Shown: piece after piece, positions 19,647-28,631 of the stretch
How the letters are laid out: each line of letters starts with the position of its first letter
Numbering within the stretch: position 1 is the stretch's first letter
Assembly (NCBI GenBank): GCA_005881825.1
Contig: VBEO01000134.1
Location: 1 to 34,781 of the forward strand
Length of the DNA stretch: 34,781 nucleotides
Reading direction: 5' to 3'
Source of the DNA: Chloroflexota bacterium
Lineage (GTDB): Bacteria > Chloroflexota > Dormibacteria > Dormibacterales > Dormibacteraceae
The notes under the pieces: model-generated
What the model saw: the letters and a program-made list of their open reading frames with translations, nothing else
The model's database searches: none
Told to the model about the DNA's origin: nothing
Program-made: the position numbers and the translations under genes

Positions 19647-20003
19647 ATGCGCGCAATCCCCGGGCTGATGGCCCTGGCGGCGATCACGCTCGCGATCGCC
19701 TCGGCCATTCACTTCGGAGCCGGCGTGGCCGGCATCCACGATCCTTTTCCCGGTGCCGCCATCCCGGAGGCGGTACTGTCGGTGGTGATGGCCATCGGCA
19801 CGCTGGGCGCCCTGGCCCCGCCCCGGGCTCCATGGTGGCTGCCTCTGGCCGCCACCCTCGTGACGCTGCTGGGCACACTGTTCGGCATCTCGGTCACCAT
19901 CCGTGGCGGGCGCGCCGGCGACATCGCCTACCACCTCTCCCTGCTCGCGGTGCTGCTCCTCGCCCTCCTGCTCATGGTCCCCAGGCTCCGGCGCGCGGCA
20001 TGA
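19647..20003 (+). CDS. Small four-helix membrane protein
   Basis: An unrecognised protein of 118 residues from ATG 19647; an in-frame ATG at 19590 would add 19 Arg/Ser-rich residues and is less likely. Four hydrophobic helices are predicted by eye (about 5-24, 38-55, 62-82 and 93-111), with a short basic tail. A conserved-looking HFGAG sits in the first loop, and PPRAPWW before helix 3. This layout is common among small unknown integral membrane proteins in actinobacteria-like genomes. It starts 63 bases after tRNA-Val, and its stop overlaps the next gene's start as ATGA, so it is coupled to the aldehyde dehydrogenase. No function can be given. Confidence 0.7.
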   Translation: MRAIPGLMALAAITLAIASAIHFGAGVAGIHDPFPGAAIPEAVLSVVMAIGTLGALAPPRAPWWLPLAATLVTLLGTLFGISVTIRGGRAGDIAYHLSLLAVLLLALLLMVPRLRRAA

Positions 20004-21430
20004 TCCAGAACCTGGTCGGCGGCGAGTGGCGTGCCGTGGAGGGCCGGGACTCGCTGCCCGTATATAACCCGGCCACCGCCGAGGAGATCGAGCGGGTGCC
20101 GCTGTCGGGGGCGCCTGAGGTGGAAGCCGCGGTGGCCGCAGCTTCCGCCGCCTACGAGAAGTGGTCGCGAACCCCGGTGCTGGAGCGGGTGCGCCTGATG
20201 TTCCGGTTCAAGCAGTGCCTTGAGGATGCCTTTGAGGACCTGGCCGCGGTGGTCACCCGCCACCACGGCAAAACCCTGGAAGAGGCGCGCGGCGAGATCC
20301 GGCGCGGCATCGAGGTGGTCGACTTCGCCTGCAGCGCGCCCACGCTGCTCCAGGGGCGGACCCTGCGCGAGGTCAACGCCGGCATCGACCAGGATCTCTA
20401 CCGGTACCCGCTAGGGGTGGTGGCCGGGATCCCGCCCTTCAACTTCCCGGTGATGATCCCGCTCTGGATGTTCCCGCTGGCCGTGGTCGCCGGCAACACC
20501 TTCATCCTCAAGCCCTCGGAGCGCACGCCGCTGGGCGCGGTCCGGCTGGCTCAGCTCTTCCAGGAGGCTGGCTTTCCCGAGGGCGTGCTCAACCTGGTCC
20601 AGGGCGCCAAAGAGGCGGTCGAAGGGCTGCTTGCGCATCCGGGGGTGCGGGCCGTCTCGTTCGTGGGCTCGGAGCCGGTGGCGCGGGCCGTTTACGCGGA
20701 GGCCGCCCGGCATGGCAAGCGCGTCCAGGCTTTGGGGGGCGCGAAGAACCACATCGTGGTGATGCCCGACGCCGACCTCGAGCTGGCGGTGCCGGCCATC
20801 CTGGGCTCGGCGTTCGGCAACGCGGGCGAGAGATGCCTGGCCGGCAGCGTGGCCGTCGCCGTGCGCGGAGTCGAGGAGAAGCTGCTGCCCGCGCTCAAGG
20901 AGCAGGCGGAGGCTTTGGTGGTGGCGCCTGGCGACCAGCCCGGAGCCCAGGTCGGCCCGCTGATCCGGGACGACCACCGGCGGCGGGTGGTCGGCCACAT
21001 CGAAAAAGGACTGGCCGACGGCGCCCGGCTGCTCGCCGACGGCCGCCCTCAGATGCAGCGGGCGGGCTGGTTCCTGGGGCCGACCATCCTGGAGGGCGTC
21101 ACCGATGAGATGGCGGCGGGCCGGGAAGAGATCTTCGGGCCGGTGCTCTCGGTCAGCCACCAGGCCGACCTCGACACGGCCATCGGCCAGGCCAACCGCA
21201 TGGCGCTTGGAAACATGGCGGTGATCTTCACGTCCAGCGGCCGTGCGGCCCGCCGCTTTCGCGAGGAGGTGCAGGCTGGCATGGTCGGCGTCAACGTGCC
21301 TGTCGCTCAGCCCTTCGCGTTCTTCCCCTTCTCAGGTTGGAAGGGCAGCTTCTACGGCGATCTCCACGTCCACGGTTCCGACGGCGTCGACTTCTACACG
21401 CGCAAGAAGGTGGTCGTCACCCGCTGGTGA
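20000..21430 (+). CDS. mmsA: CoA-acylating methylmalonate-semialdehyde dehydrogenase (MmsA-like)
   Basis: A 476-residue aldehyde dehydrogenase. The nucleophile is Cys279 in GNAGERCLAG. The usual general-base Glu is replaced by Asn in GGAKNH, a mark of the CoA-dependent MmsA subgroup. Also visible: PFNFPVMIPLWMFPLA, FVGSEPVA, and the C-terminal PFSGWKGSFYGDLH. MmsA converts methylmalonate or malonate semialdehyde with NAD and CoA to propionyl- or acetyl-CoA, in valine, inositol or beta-alanine breakdown. No other gene of those pathways is adjacent, so the exact substrate is open. It overlaps the preceding small gene by four bases. Subfamily fairly sure; substrate inferred. Confidence 0.87.
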   Translation: MIQNLVGGEWRAVEGRDSLPVYNPATAEEIERVPLSGAPEVEAAVAAASAAYEKWSRTPVLERVRLMFRFKQCLEDAFEDLAAVVTRHHGKTLEEARGEIRRGIEVVDFACSAPTLLQGRTLREVNAGIDQDLYRYPLGVVAGIPPFNFPVMIPLWMFPLAVVAGNTFILKPSERTPLGAVRLAQLFQEAGFPEGVLNLVQGAKEAVEGLLAHPGVRAVSFVGSEPVARAVYAEAARHGKRVQALGGAKNHIVVMPDADLELAVPAILGSAFGNAGERCLAGSVAVAVRGVEEKLLPALKEQAEALVVAPGDQPGAQVGPLIRDDHRRRVVGHIEKGLADGARLLADGRPQMQRAGWFLGPTILEGVTDEMAAGREEIFGPVLSVSHQADLDTAIGQANRMALGNMAVIFTSSGRAARRFREEVQAGMVGVNVPVAQPFAFFPFSGWKGSFYGDLHVHGSDGVDFYTRKKVVVTRW

Positions 21431-21436
21431 CGGCGC

Positions 21437-21694
21437 TCAACGATTCGACCGTCGCGCCTGCTCCTCGTGCAGCATCCGAAATCGTTCCGCATCTCGCTCG
21501 CGGAGCGCGCCCTGCCTCGGTATCCTCCCCCGCGGCGCGCAAGATGGTGCGCCCAGCCCTGAAGTAGTCCCATGCTTCGATCGAGAGGCGCCGCCATCTG
21601 GCAGCGGCCGGTTCGAGATCTCCACGATCTTGCGGCCGACCCGGTCGACCGCCCCTTCCAGAGCCCCGAAGATGCCCACGCCCCACGAGAGCAC
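21437..21694 (-). pseudogene. Possible small or decayed minus-strand gene in the mmsA to SLT gap
   Basis: The 290-base stretch 21431-21720 has no convincing intact gene. On the minus strand an 85-codon frame opens with coding-like codon use (GVGIFGALEGAVDRVGRK, then IVEISNRPLP), after which coding-like text appears in a second frame (RLSIEAWDYFRAGRTILRAAG) and perhaps returns to the first (ERFRMLHEEQARR). This looks like a small gene broken by frameshifts, or a short real protein of 85 residues. No homologue is recognised. It would lie directly downstream of the secreted SLT protein. Confidence 0.3.
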
Positions 21695-21720
21695 TGAAGG
21701 CTATTCTGCGACCGCAGCCG

Positions 21721-22233
21721 TCAGCCGCTGACGACCCCGTTGCACTCCCACTGGTTGGGCCCGTACGTCTGGAGCAGCCAGGCCGCGGCGTGGGCGTTGG
21801 CCGAGGGGTCGAAAGGAGAGGCTGAGGCGAACGGCGTACCCGCCCAGGTCGAGGGCAAGAACTGGAACAGGCCCGCGGCGTCGGACTCCGAGTTGACGGC
21901 GTTGGGGTCGTAGCGCGACTCGCACCAGGCGATCTTCTCGGCCCAGTTCACAGCGCCGTCCCCCAGCGGCTGGAAGGCGCCGCGGATCAGGTCCTGGATG
22001 CTCGGCGGGTGGGCCGCGGCTGCGGCCGCCGCGGCGGCTGCCTGCGCATGCTGCTGCCGGGTGACGTAGGCGTGTGAGAGGTAGTCGTTGGCCGGCGGCT
22101 CGGCAGGAGCGGGTGTGAGTATCGGCGCGCTGCGCGACCCGTGCTCGGCGGCGGCGGCCAGCCGGGTGGGAAAGATGGCGGCGGCGCTGAAGCCGAGGAA
22201 CACGGCCGCGGCGCAGACCACCTTGCCAACCAA
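21721..22233 (-). CDS. Secreted transglycosylase SLT/lysozyme-fold protein
   Basis: A 170-residue exported protein. A signal peptide covers about 1-29 (ending LAAAA), then a Pro/Ala linker containing an uninterrupted run of ten Ala (65-74), then a lysozyme-fold domain (about 95-164) with WAEKIAWCESRYDP, catalytic-type Glu105, GLFQFLPSTW and a C-terminal WEC. Cys104 and Cys164 could form a disulfide as in Rpf-like domains. Such enzymes cleave glycan strands of peptidoglycan. The TTG start at 22233 is the only one that gives a good signal peptide; GTG at 22221 is possible. A hairpin abuts the start. The gene is convergent with mmsA. Confidence 0.85.
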   Translation of the reverse strand: MVGKVVCAAAVFLGFSAAAIFPTRLAAAAEHGSRSAPILTPAPAEPPANDYLSHAYVTRQQHAQAAAAAAAAAAHPPSIQDLIRGAFQPLGDGAVNWAEKIAWCESRYDPNAVNSESDAAGLFQFLPSTWAGTPFASASPFDPSANAHAAAWLLQTYGPNQWECNGVVSG

Positions 22234-22248
22234 AACCTCAACGAGGTT
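22234..22248 (-). promoter_or_regulatory. Hairpin touching the SLT gene start codon
   Basis: AACCTC/GAGGTT with a three-base loop ends at the base before the TTG start. The only purine-rich GAGG upstream of the start lies inside the stem, so the structure may limit translation initiation. Confidence 0.35.
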
Positions 22249-22421
22249 GGCGATCTGTCGCGGCCATCGAGGGGCGACCCGGTTAACTCCCGCAAAGATC
22301 CGGGGACTATCCGGCAGAGCCCTACAGTCGGATTATCACTTTGTGTATTCAGCTGGGCGGCGGCCAGGGAAGCAGGGCGATCGGATCGGTGAGCAGAAGC
22401 CGCCATAGAATGTTCCGCCGT

Positions 22422-22498
22422 GCCGAGGTAGCTCAGCTTGGTAGAGCACGCGACTGAAAATCGCGGTGTCCCCAGTTCAAATCTGGGCCTCGGCACCA
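22422..22498 (+). tRNA. tRNA-Phe (anticodon GAA)
   Basis: A full cloverleaf: acceptor GCCGAGG/CCTCGGC, D-arm GCTC/GAGC, anticodon arm CGCGA/TCGCG with loop CTGAAAA (anticodon GAA), T-arm CCCAG/CTGGG with TTCAAAT, discriminator A and encoded CCA. A TAGAAT box lies at 22406-22411, eleven bases before the gene. The dispersed element at 22499 starts right after its CCA. Confidence 0.97.
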
Positions 22499-22646
22499 AC
22501 GCTCGCTCCGCTGCGATCCGCATCGCTTTAGCGGGCTGGACCCTTCCAGGGTCCCCCCGCTTGCCCCCTCCCGGCGCTACGACGCCGCGCTTTGTCCCCA
22601 ACGTCTGGATCACGGACTCATTCGGCCCGGACAAGCCGGGCCTTAC
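22499..22646 (+). repeat. Dispersed structured element, copy A
   Basis: It begins directly after tRNA-Phe. Hairpin 1: AGCGGG (22530-22535) with CCCGCT (22556-22561) and, inside, GGACCC (22538-22543) with GGGTCC (22549-22554). Then a pyrimidine-rich CCTCCC stretch, and a conserved core (22595-22646) containing CCCCAACGTCTGGA and ACGGACTCAT. The core ends in hairpin 2: GGCCCGG (22624-22630) with CCGGGCC (22636-22642). A T-rich tract follows at 22657-22669. Copy B on the other strand shares 45 of the 52 core bases. Confidence 0.65.
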
Positions 22647-22708
22647 CTGCTACGCCTCTTTTTGTTTTTCGACCACGGGGCTGAGCCGCTGCGTTTTCTT
22701 AGTGGAAG

Positions 22709-22957
22709 ATGTTCCGGACGGATGTGGAGAGAGTCCGGTCGGTGACCAACGCGGATGGCGACGTGGTCGGCAAGGTCGCCCGGGTCACCGGCTCTATCGC
22801 ACCGGGACGCGTCGGCGAAGTGATGATCGCCGTGCGGGGAGGCAGTGAAGCGTTCCATGCCTACGCCGCGGATCCCGCTGTCACGATCGATCGGGGGACG
22901 CGGGTGCTGGTGGTGGAGTACTTTCCGCCGCGTACGGTGGTCGTGAGCCCTTACTAG
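22709..22957 (+). CDS. NfeD-like small protein paired with flotillin
   Basis: An 82-residue soluble protein with the beta-strand pattern of the NfeD C-terminal OB-fold (GKVARVTGSIAPGRVGEVMI, then a central loop, then GTRVLVVEYFPPRTVVV). No membrane helix or protease domain is present, so it matches the short NfeD form. It is 18 bases before a flotillin gene, the classic nfeD-floT pairing in which NfeD is thought to bind the flotillin and support membrane microdomain assembly. ATG 22709 is the natural start. The copy A element lies 62 bases upstream. The assignment rests on the fold pattern plus context. Confidence 0.7.
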   Translation: MFRTDVERVRSVTNADGDVVGKVARVTGSIAPGRVGEVMIAVRGGSEAFHAYAADPAVTIDRGTRVLVVEYFPPRTVVVSPY

Positions 22958-22975
22958 GGCTCGAGGGGGTTTTCG

Positions 22976-24382
22976 ATGCTGGAGTTCCTTGGCGTCATAG
23001 TCCTCGTGGCGCTGGTCGTGGTCCTGGTGCCGATCCTGCTCTTCCGCATGATGTGGCGCGTCGCCGAACCCAACGAGGCGCTGGTGATCTCCGGGCTGCA
23101 CGAGCGCAAGCCGGAGGGAGTGGGGGAGAGCCTGGGCTTCAAGATCATTACCGGCAAGGGCACCATGGTGATGCCGGGTGTCCAGATGGTCCGCCGGCTC
23201 TCGCTGGACCTCCGCGAGACCGAGCTACAGATCGACTGCGTCACGCAGCAGGGCATCCCGCTGAAGGTGCGGGGCGTCGTCATCTACAAGGTGGGTGACG
23301 ACTACGCGTCCATCGCCAATGCTGCCCGCCGCTTCCTGGACCAGCAGAACCAGATGGACCAGCGCGTCCACAACCTCTTCGCCGGGCACCTGCGCGCGAT
23401 CGTGGGCAATATGACCGTCGAGGAGATGATCCGCGACCGCGAGAAGCTCACGTCCCTGACCCGCGAGCACGCCGGCACCGAGATGGAGAAGCTCGGCCTG
23501 ATCGTGGACTCCATGCAGATCCAGGAGATCGTCGATCCCACCGGCTACATCGAGAACCTGGCGCGGCCGCACGCCGTGGCCGTCTTGCGAGAGGCGCGCA
23601 TCGCGCAGGCCGCCGCCGACCAGGTCGCGACCCAAAAGGAGCAGGAGGCGGAGGCCCTGAAAGCGCAGGCTCGCCGCGACTCGGCCATCAAGCAGGCCGG
23701 TTACCAGGCCGAGATCGACCAGGCCTCGGCCGTTTCGAAGCAGGCCGGACCCCTCTCTGAAGCCACAGCCCGCCAGAAGGTTGTGGTCGAGGAGACCAAG
23801 GTGGCCGAGCTGGAGGCGCAGCGGGCCGAGCAGCAGCTGCAGGTCGAGGTCCGAAAGCCGGCCGACGCCAAGGCCTACGAACGGATCACGCTGGCCAAGG
23901 CCGACCGCGACAGCCAGATCTCGGCCGCCGAAGCCGCGGCACAGCGGGTCAAGCTGGAGGCCATCGCGGCCGCCGAGCAGACCAAGATCATCGGCGAGGC
24001 CGAGGCCCACGCCACCCGCGCCAAGGGCCTGGCCGAGGGCGAGGCCGTCAAGGCCAAGGGCCTTGCCGAGGCCGACTCCATCAAGGCTCGCGCCGAGGCG
24101 CTGGCCGAGCACCAAGAGGCGGTCATCGGCCAGCAGTTGGCCGAGCAGTGGCCGGCCATCGTGGAAGCGGCCGCCAAGCCGTTCGGCTCGATTGACCAGC
24201 TGATCGTCCTCAACGGCGCCGAGGGCATCTCCGAGGCGCTGGCGCAGGCCGTCAGCCAGGGGGCCGCGGGCCTGCAGGTGGCCCGCAAGCTCCTGAGCAG
24301 GCAGCCCGAGAACGGCCGCAACGGGACCAGCCGCCGCAAGGGTGCCCGGCAGGCGGCCGAGGAAGCCATCTCGGAAAGCTGA
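22976..24382 (+). CDS. floT: Flotillin-like SPFH-domain protein
   Basis: A 468-residue protein. A membrane hairpin or helix covers 1-25, an SPFH/band 7 domain about 27-200 (EALVISG, GVVIYKVGDDYASI and the conserved LRAIVGNMTVEEMIRDRE), then a long Ala/Glu/Gln/Lys-rich coiled coil (about 200-400) with repeats such as AKGLAEGEAVKAKGLAEAD, and a basic Gly/Arg tail. Flotillins form oligomers that organise fluid membrane microdomains. The length is near the 500 residues usual for YuaG/FloT. A GGGGG purine tract lies seven bases before the ATG. The gene is coupled in context to the NfeD-like protein and followed by an MFS transporter gene that probably shares the transcript. Confidence 0.92.
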   Translation: MLEFLGVIVLVALVVVLVPILLFRMMWRVAEPNEALVISGLHERKPEGVGESLGFKIITGKGTMVMPGVQMVRRLSLDLRETELQIDCVTQQGIPLKVRGVVIYKVGDDYASIANAARRFLDQQNQMDQRVHNLFAGHLRAIVGNMTVEEMIRDREKLTSLTREHAGTEMEKLGLIVDSMQIQEIVDPTGYIENLARPHAVAVLREARIAQAAADQVATQKEQEAEALKAQARRDSAIKQAGYQAEIDQASAVSKQAGPLSEATARQKVVVEETKVAELEAQRAEQQLQVEVRKPADAKAYERITLAKADRDSQISAAEAAAQRVKLEAIAAAEQTKIIGEAEAHATRAKGLAEGEAVKAKGLAEADSIKARAEALAEHQEAVIGQQLAEQWPAIVEAAAKPFGSIDQLIVLNGAEGISEALAQAVSQGAAGLQVARKLLSRQPENGRNGTSRRKGARQAAEEAISES

Positions 24383-24417
24383 TCGCAATAACGGGCGGCC
24401 GCCGCCGCCGCTGGCTG

Positions 24418-25566
24418 GTGGTGGCGGCCGCTTTCGGCTCCATGTTCACGGTCTTCGCGGTCGTGTACAGCTTCGGAGCCTTTTTCGACTCCATGGCGCG
24501 CGAGTTCCACGCCGACCGCGCCGCCACCTCGGCGGTGTTCGCGATCACCGTCTTCCTCTACTTCGCCCTGGGCAGCCTCACCGGCGTGCTGGCTGACCGG
24601 ATCGGCCCGCGCCGCGTGCTGGCCGTCGGCGCGCTGGTCATGGCCGCAGGCCTGGTGCTGACCTCCCTGAGTCCATCGATCTGGTTCGGCTACCTGAGCT
24701 ACGGCCTCGGCGTGGGAATCGGGGTCGCCTGCGGCTACGTGCCCATGGTGGCCGCGGTGGGAGGCTGGTTCACCCGCGGGCGCAGCCTGGCCCTCGGCCT
24801 GGCCATCTCGGGCATCGGCTTCGGGACCCTGGTCGGCGCGCCCGTCTCGGCGGCGCTGATCAGGAGCTTCGGCTGGCGCGAGACCCTGGTCATACAGGCC
24901 ATCGCCGCGCTGCTCGTGCTCGCGCTGTGCGTGGCGCTGGCCGAGCGGCCCCCGGTGGCGGCCTCCACCGATCTGCGCCTTGGAGGCGCGGTGCGCACCA
25001 GGCGCTTCGCGGCGATGTACGTGAACGGGGTAATGGCCGGCTTCGCCCTCTTCATCGCTTTCGCCCACCTGACGCCCTTTGCGATCCACCGGGGCACCGA
25101 CCCGGTGGCCGCAGCGGCCTTGGTGGGCGTGATCGGCGCCGGCAGCGCGGTCGGCCGCCTGGCCCTGAGCGGCATTGCTGAAACGCTGGGAGCCGTGCGG
25201 GCCTTCCAGGCAACCGCGCTGCTTTTCAGCGCCAGCTTTGCCATCTGGCTCCTGGCGCCGAGCTACCCCGGCCTGGTGGTCTTCGCGGCTGCGCTGGGCG
25301 TCGGCTACGGCGGCTGGGTGGCTTTGGCCCCCAGCGTGGTGGCCGAGCTCTTCGGCGCCGAGCGCATGGGCGGGACGATCGGCGCCCTCTACACCGGCCC
25401 CGGCCTCGGCGCCCTCGTCGGCCCGCCCCTGGCCGGGTTCCTGGTCGATCGAATGGGCACCTACACGCCCGCGATCGCGACCGCGCTAGCGCTGGCGACG
25501 GTGGGATTCCTGCCCATCCTCGGGCTGCGTGTATCGTCGAGGCGTGGCGATCGAGAGCCGGGTTGA
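24418..25566 (+). CDS. MFS transporter
   Basis: A membrane protein of 382 residues with about 12 hydrophobic helices and the MFS loop 2-3 motif [13 protein letters not shown] (about 58-70), with a partial repeat later at GFLVDRMG. The pattern with [13 protein letters not shown] in helix 1 resembles monocarboxylate/oxalate-formate type MFS carriers. GTG 24418 is the first standard start, but the frame is open upstream and codes for GGRRRRW, a typical cytoplasmic lead of such transporters; a CTG at 24379 overlapping the flotillin stop (CTGA) could be the true start. The last 23 bases overlap malate synthase, which hints at a carboxylate substrate. That is only context. Confidence 0.85.
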   Translation: MVAAAFGSMFTVFAVVYSFGAFFDSMAREFHADRAATSAVFAITVFLYFALGSLTGVLADRIGPRRVLAVGALVMAAGLVLTSLSPSIWFGYLSYGLGVGIGVACGYVPMVAAVGGWFTRGRSLALGLAISGIGFGTLVGAPVSAALIRSFGWRETLVIQAIAALLVLALCVALAERPPVAASTDLRLGGAVRTRRFAAMYVNGVMAGFALFIAFAHLTPFAIHRGTDPVAAAALVGVIGAGSAVGRLALSGIAETLGAVRAFQATALLFSASFAIWLLAPSYPGLVVFAAALGVGYGGWVALAPSVVAELFGAERMGGTIGALYTGPGLGALVGPPLAGFLVDRMGTYTPAIATALALATVGFLPILGLRVSSRRGDREPG

Positions 25567-27139
25567 GGTCCGGGGCGCCGTCGAGGGGCGCAGCCGGGAG
25601 ATCCTGAGTGAGCCGGCCCTGGAGTTCGTGGCAGCCCTTCAGCGCCGGTTCAACCCGCGACGCGAGGAGCTGCTGAGGGCCCGGGTCCTCCGCCAGCAGC
25701 GGCTCGACACCGGCGAGCAGCCGGGTTTTCTGCCCGAAACCAGGGAGATTCGCGAGGGCGACTGGAAGACCGCGCCCCCGCCGCCCGACATCCAGGACCG
25801 CCGCGTCGAGATCACAGGTCCGGTCGAGCGGAAGATGGTGATCAACGCCCTCAACTCCGGCGCGCGGATATTCATGGCCGACTTCGAGGACGCCAACTCG
25901 CCGACCTGGGACAACAACCTGGAAGGTCACGCCAACCTGATCGACGCCATCGAAGGCGTGATCGAGTTCAAGAACCCGGACGGCAAGGAATACCGGTTGG
26001 ACGAGAAGACGGCCTACCTGCTGGTGCGCCCCCGCGGCTGGCACCTGCTGGAGAAGCACCTGCTGGTCGACGGCCGTCCGGTCTCAGGCAGCCTCTTCGA
26101 CTTCGGGCTCTACGTCTTCCACAACCTGGAGCGGCGCCGCCGTCGCGGACTCACCACGGCCTTCTACCTGCCGAAGCTGGAGAGCCACCTCGAGGCCCGG
26201 CTCTGGAACGAGGTCTTCGGCTTTGCCGAGCAGGAGCTGGGCGCGCCGGTGGGGACGATCCGGGCCACGGTCCTGATCGAGACCATCCTGGCGGCGTTCG
26301 AGATGGACGAGATCCTGTACGAGCTGCGCGAGCATTCGATCGGCCTCAACGCCGGCAGGTGGGACTACATCTTCAGCGTGATCAAGAAGTTCCACACGCG
26401 TCCGGACTTCATCCTGCCCGACCGGGCGCTGGTGACCATGACCGTACCCTTCATGCGCGCCTACACGGAGCTGCTGGTCAAGACCTGCCACCGGCGCGGT
26501 ACCTTCGCCATGGGCGGGATGGCCGCCTTCGTCCCCAGCCGCAAGGATGCCGACGTGAATCGCGTGGCACTCGACAAGGTTCGCGAGGACAAGGTGCGGG
26601 AGGCGGGCGACGGCTTCGATGGGACCTGGGTGGCCCATCCCGACCTGGTGGCGGTGGCCACCGAATGCTTCGACGCGGTGCTCGGGGAGCGCCCCAATCA
26701 GCTGGAGCGGCAGCGTCCGGAGGTCGAGGTCGAGGGCGGGCAGCTGATCGACGTCCGGATCCCCGGCGGCAAGGTCACCGAAGAGGGGCTGCGGCTCAAC
26801 GTGAGCGTCGGCATCCAGTATCTGGAATCCTGGCTGCGCGGCAACGGCGCGGCCGCCATCAACAACCTGATGGAGGATGCGGCGACCGCCGAGATCTCAC
26901 GCTCGCAGGTCTGGCAGTGGGTGCATCACGGCGCCCAGCTGGAAGACGGCCGGCGGGTCGACCGCGCGCTGGTCAGCACGCTCGAAGACGAGGAGATGTC
27001 GAAGCTGCGGCAGACCTATGGGCCGGAGCTGTGGGCCAAGGGCCGATTCGACGAGGCGCGCGCGATCTTCGAGGAGGTGGCGCTGGCGGACGAGTTCGTC
27101 GAGTTCCTGACGCTGCCCGCCTACGAGCGGCTGAGCTAG
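25544..27139 (+). CDS. aceB: Malate synthase A
   Basis: A 531-residue enzyme, the usual length of MS-A. Motifs: [14 protein letters not shown], the Arg motif [29 protein letters not shown], the family signature [17 protein letters not shown], and [11 protein letters not shown] with the catalytic-type Asp near the C-terminal part of the barrel. It condenses glyoxylate with acetyl-CoA to malate, the second step of the glyoxylate shunt. Isocitrate lyase is not in this window. GTG 25544 is chosen; GTG 25529 also fits and would add five residues. The start lies inside the MFS gene, with a TATCGT box six bases ahead, so both coupled and leaderless translation are possible. The stop shares CTAG with the convergent gene. 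Confidence 0.94.
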   Translation: MAIESRVEVRGAVEGRSREILSEPALEFVAALQRRFNPRREELLRARVLRQQRLDTGEQPGFLPETREIREGDWKTAPPPPDIQDRRVEITGPVERKMVINALNSGARIFMADFEDANSPTWDNNLEGHANLIDAIEGVIEFKNPDGKEYRLDEKTAYLLVRPRGWHLLEKHLLVDGRPVSGSLFDFGLYVFHNLERRRRRGLTTAFYLPKLESHLEARLWNEVFGFAEQELGAPVGTIRATVLIETILAAFEMDEILYELREHSIGLNAGRWDYIFSVIKKFHTRPDFILPDRALVTMTVPFMRAYTELLVKTCHRRGTFAMGGMAAFVPSRKDADVNRVALDKVREDKVREAGDGFDGTWVAHPDLVAVATECFDAVLGERPNQLERQRPEVEVEGGQLIDVRIPGGKVTEEGLRLNVSVGIQYLESWLRGNGAAAINNLMEDAATAEISRSQVWQWVHHGAQLEDGRRVDRALVSTLEDEEMSKLRQTYGPELWAKGRFDEARAIFEEVALADEFVEFLTLPAYERLS

Positions 27140-27411
27140 ACGGTCTCGGTCGTAGCCCAGGGACCGGAGATCACCGCCGCCTGGGCAGCGGGTTTGGTGT
27201 GGCGCTCGAGGTGGCGGTCGATCGCCGCGCTGGCGGTGTAGAGGGAGCGGATGGCAAGGTCGAGGGCGGCTGCCTTGAATTCCGCGTCGTCCGAGTCACG
27301 GGCCTCCTCCAGGAGGTCGGCGCTCTCGAAGAGGACGTCGCTGAGGCTGCGGAAGTCGAACGGGCGCTGACCGGCCGCCGGCCGGTCGGGGGGCAGCTGC
27401 AGGATGTCCAT
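27136..27411 (-). CDS. Small helical protein of unknown function
   Basis: An unrecognised protein of 91 residues starting at ATG 27411. A Pro-rich start (1-15) is followed by three predicted helices (about 20-38 with [15 protein letters not shown], 42-60, and 60-72) rich in Ala, Asp and Glu, and a short tail. There is no signal or membrane segment. Codon choice (G/C third positions) matches the neighbours, which supports a real gene. It is convergent with malate synthase, sharing CTAG at the stops, and divergent from the phosphodiesterase with a 59-base gap. No function can be given. Confidence 0.6.
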   Translation of the reverse strand: MDILQLPPDRPAAGQRPFDFRSLSDVLFESADLLEEARDSDDAEFKAAALDLAIRSLYTASAAIDRHLERHTKPAAQAAVISGPWATTETV

Positions 27412-27470
27412 GGCGTCTCAGTCTTGGACGGGCTGACGACAGAGCGCCGACATTGCACGAAACTCCCTGC

Positions 27471-28631
27471 ATGAGTTCAGCGATGCCCCCGGGACCGCAA
27501 TACGGGACAGCTTCGCTGGCCGACCTGATGCCCTCTTTGATGCACGCCCTGGCGGTGCCCGGCTTCGAAGACGTGCTGGGCCTCGAGCCCAGCACGCGGG
27601 TGGCGCTGCTGGTCATCGACAGCCTTGGTTTCGAGCTGGTCCGCAGGCATGCCGGCCGGGCCCCTTTTCTTGCGTCATTGCTCGCGTCATCGCGATCGCT
27701 GAGCAGCGGCTTCCCGTCCTCGACAGCCGTGAGCCTGAGCTCGCTCGGCACCGGCCGGACTCCGGGCGAGCACGGGATCGTGGGCTTCACCATGGCAGTG
27801 CCTGGGTACGACCGCTCGGTGAACATGCTGCGCTGGGCCCTCCACGGCGGCTCCACCCGGGACCTGATCGAGGAGGTCGTCCCCGAGCGCTTCCAGGACC
27901 AGCCGACCGCCTTCGAGCGCGCCAGCGCGGACGGTGTGCAGGTCACGCTGGTCGGGCCCGTCCAGCTGGCGCACACCGGTCTCACGCGCGCCGTCTTTCG
28001 CGGCGGCCGCTATCGCAACGCCTTTTCAATGGGTGACCTGGCGGCCGAGACGGTGGCGGCCCTGCGCGAGGGCGAGCGCAGCTTCGTGTACGCCTACAGC
28101 CCGGAGCTGGACAGCACCGGCCACGTCCGCGGAGTCGATTCAGAGGCCTGGCGGCTGCACCTCGGGCATGTCGACAGGGTCGCCGCCGACATCGCCTCCA
28201 CGTTGCCGCCGGACAGCTTGCTGGTGGTGACGGGCGACCACGGCATGGTGGACGTGCCGCCCGCCGGGCGCTACGACACCGCCCAACACCCGCAGCTACG
28301 GCACGGGGTGCGTTTCCTGGGCGGGGAGCCGCGCGCGCGGCACGTCTACACCCGGCCGGGTGCCGAGCCCGAGGCGATGGCGGCCTGGCGGGAGCTGCTC
28401 GGCGACTCGATGTGGATCCTCACCCGCGAGGAAGCGATCGCCGCCGGCTGGTTCGGCCCCACCGTGCCCGACCGGGTGCGGCCGCGGATCGGCGACCTGG
28501 TGGCCGCGGCCCACGGACCTGTGGGGGTGACCGAGCAGGACGTGTTCAAGCTGGAGGCGCTGCTCGTCGGGCACCACGGATCGCTGACGCCCGACGAGCA
28601 GCTGGTGCCGTTGCTGTTGGTCAGGAAGTAG
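27471..28631 (+). CDS. Alkaline phosphatase superfamily phosphodiesterase/nucleotide pyrophosphatase
   Basis: A 386-residue protein of the type I phosphodiesterase/NPP group. Metal and nucleophile motifs: LLVIDSLGFE with Asp50, nucleophile-type Thr85 in FPSSTAVSLSSLGTG, the central SPELDSTGHVRG (Asp and His ligands), VTGDHGMVD and a final GHHGSL. No signal peptide is seen, so it is probably cytosolic. Such enzymes hydrolyse phosphodiester or phosphoanhydride bonds in nucleotides or sugar/lipid phosphates; the substrate is unknown. ATG 27471 is chosen over a TTG at 27453 in the same frame. The last 11 bases overlap the end of the convergent DJ-1 gene. Confidence 0.88.
   Translation: MSSAMPPGPQYGTASLADLMPSLMHALAVPGFEDVLGLEPSTRVALLVIDSLGFELVRRHAGRAPFLASLLASSRSLSSGFPSSTAVSLSSLGTGRTPGEHGIVGFTMAVPGYDRSVNMLRWALHGGSTRDLIEEVVPERFQDQPTAFERASADGVQVTLVGPVQLAHTGLTRAVFRGGRYRNAFSMGDLAAETVAALREGERSFVYAYSPELDSTGHVRGVDSEAWRLHLGHVDRVAADIASTLPPDSLLVVTGDHGMVDVPPAGRYDTAQHPQLRHGVRFLGGEPRARHVYTRPGAEPEAMAAWRELLGDSMWILTREEAIAAGWFGPTVPDRVRPRIGDLVAAAHGPVGVTEQDVFKLEALLVGHHGSLTPDEQLVPLLLVRK

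Noticed and set aside
22250-22330. Possible c-di-AMP (ydaO) riboswitch upstream of the secreted SLT gene
   Set aside because: A GTTAACTCC-like string is present only on the opposite strand and the other conserved blocks are missing.
22438-22848. 136-residue plus-strand open frame across tRNA-Phe
   Set aside because: Overlaps a tRNA and copy A; the similar peptide PNVWxTDSxGP in copy B reflects conserved DNA with frame-neutral changes too few to call coding.
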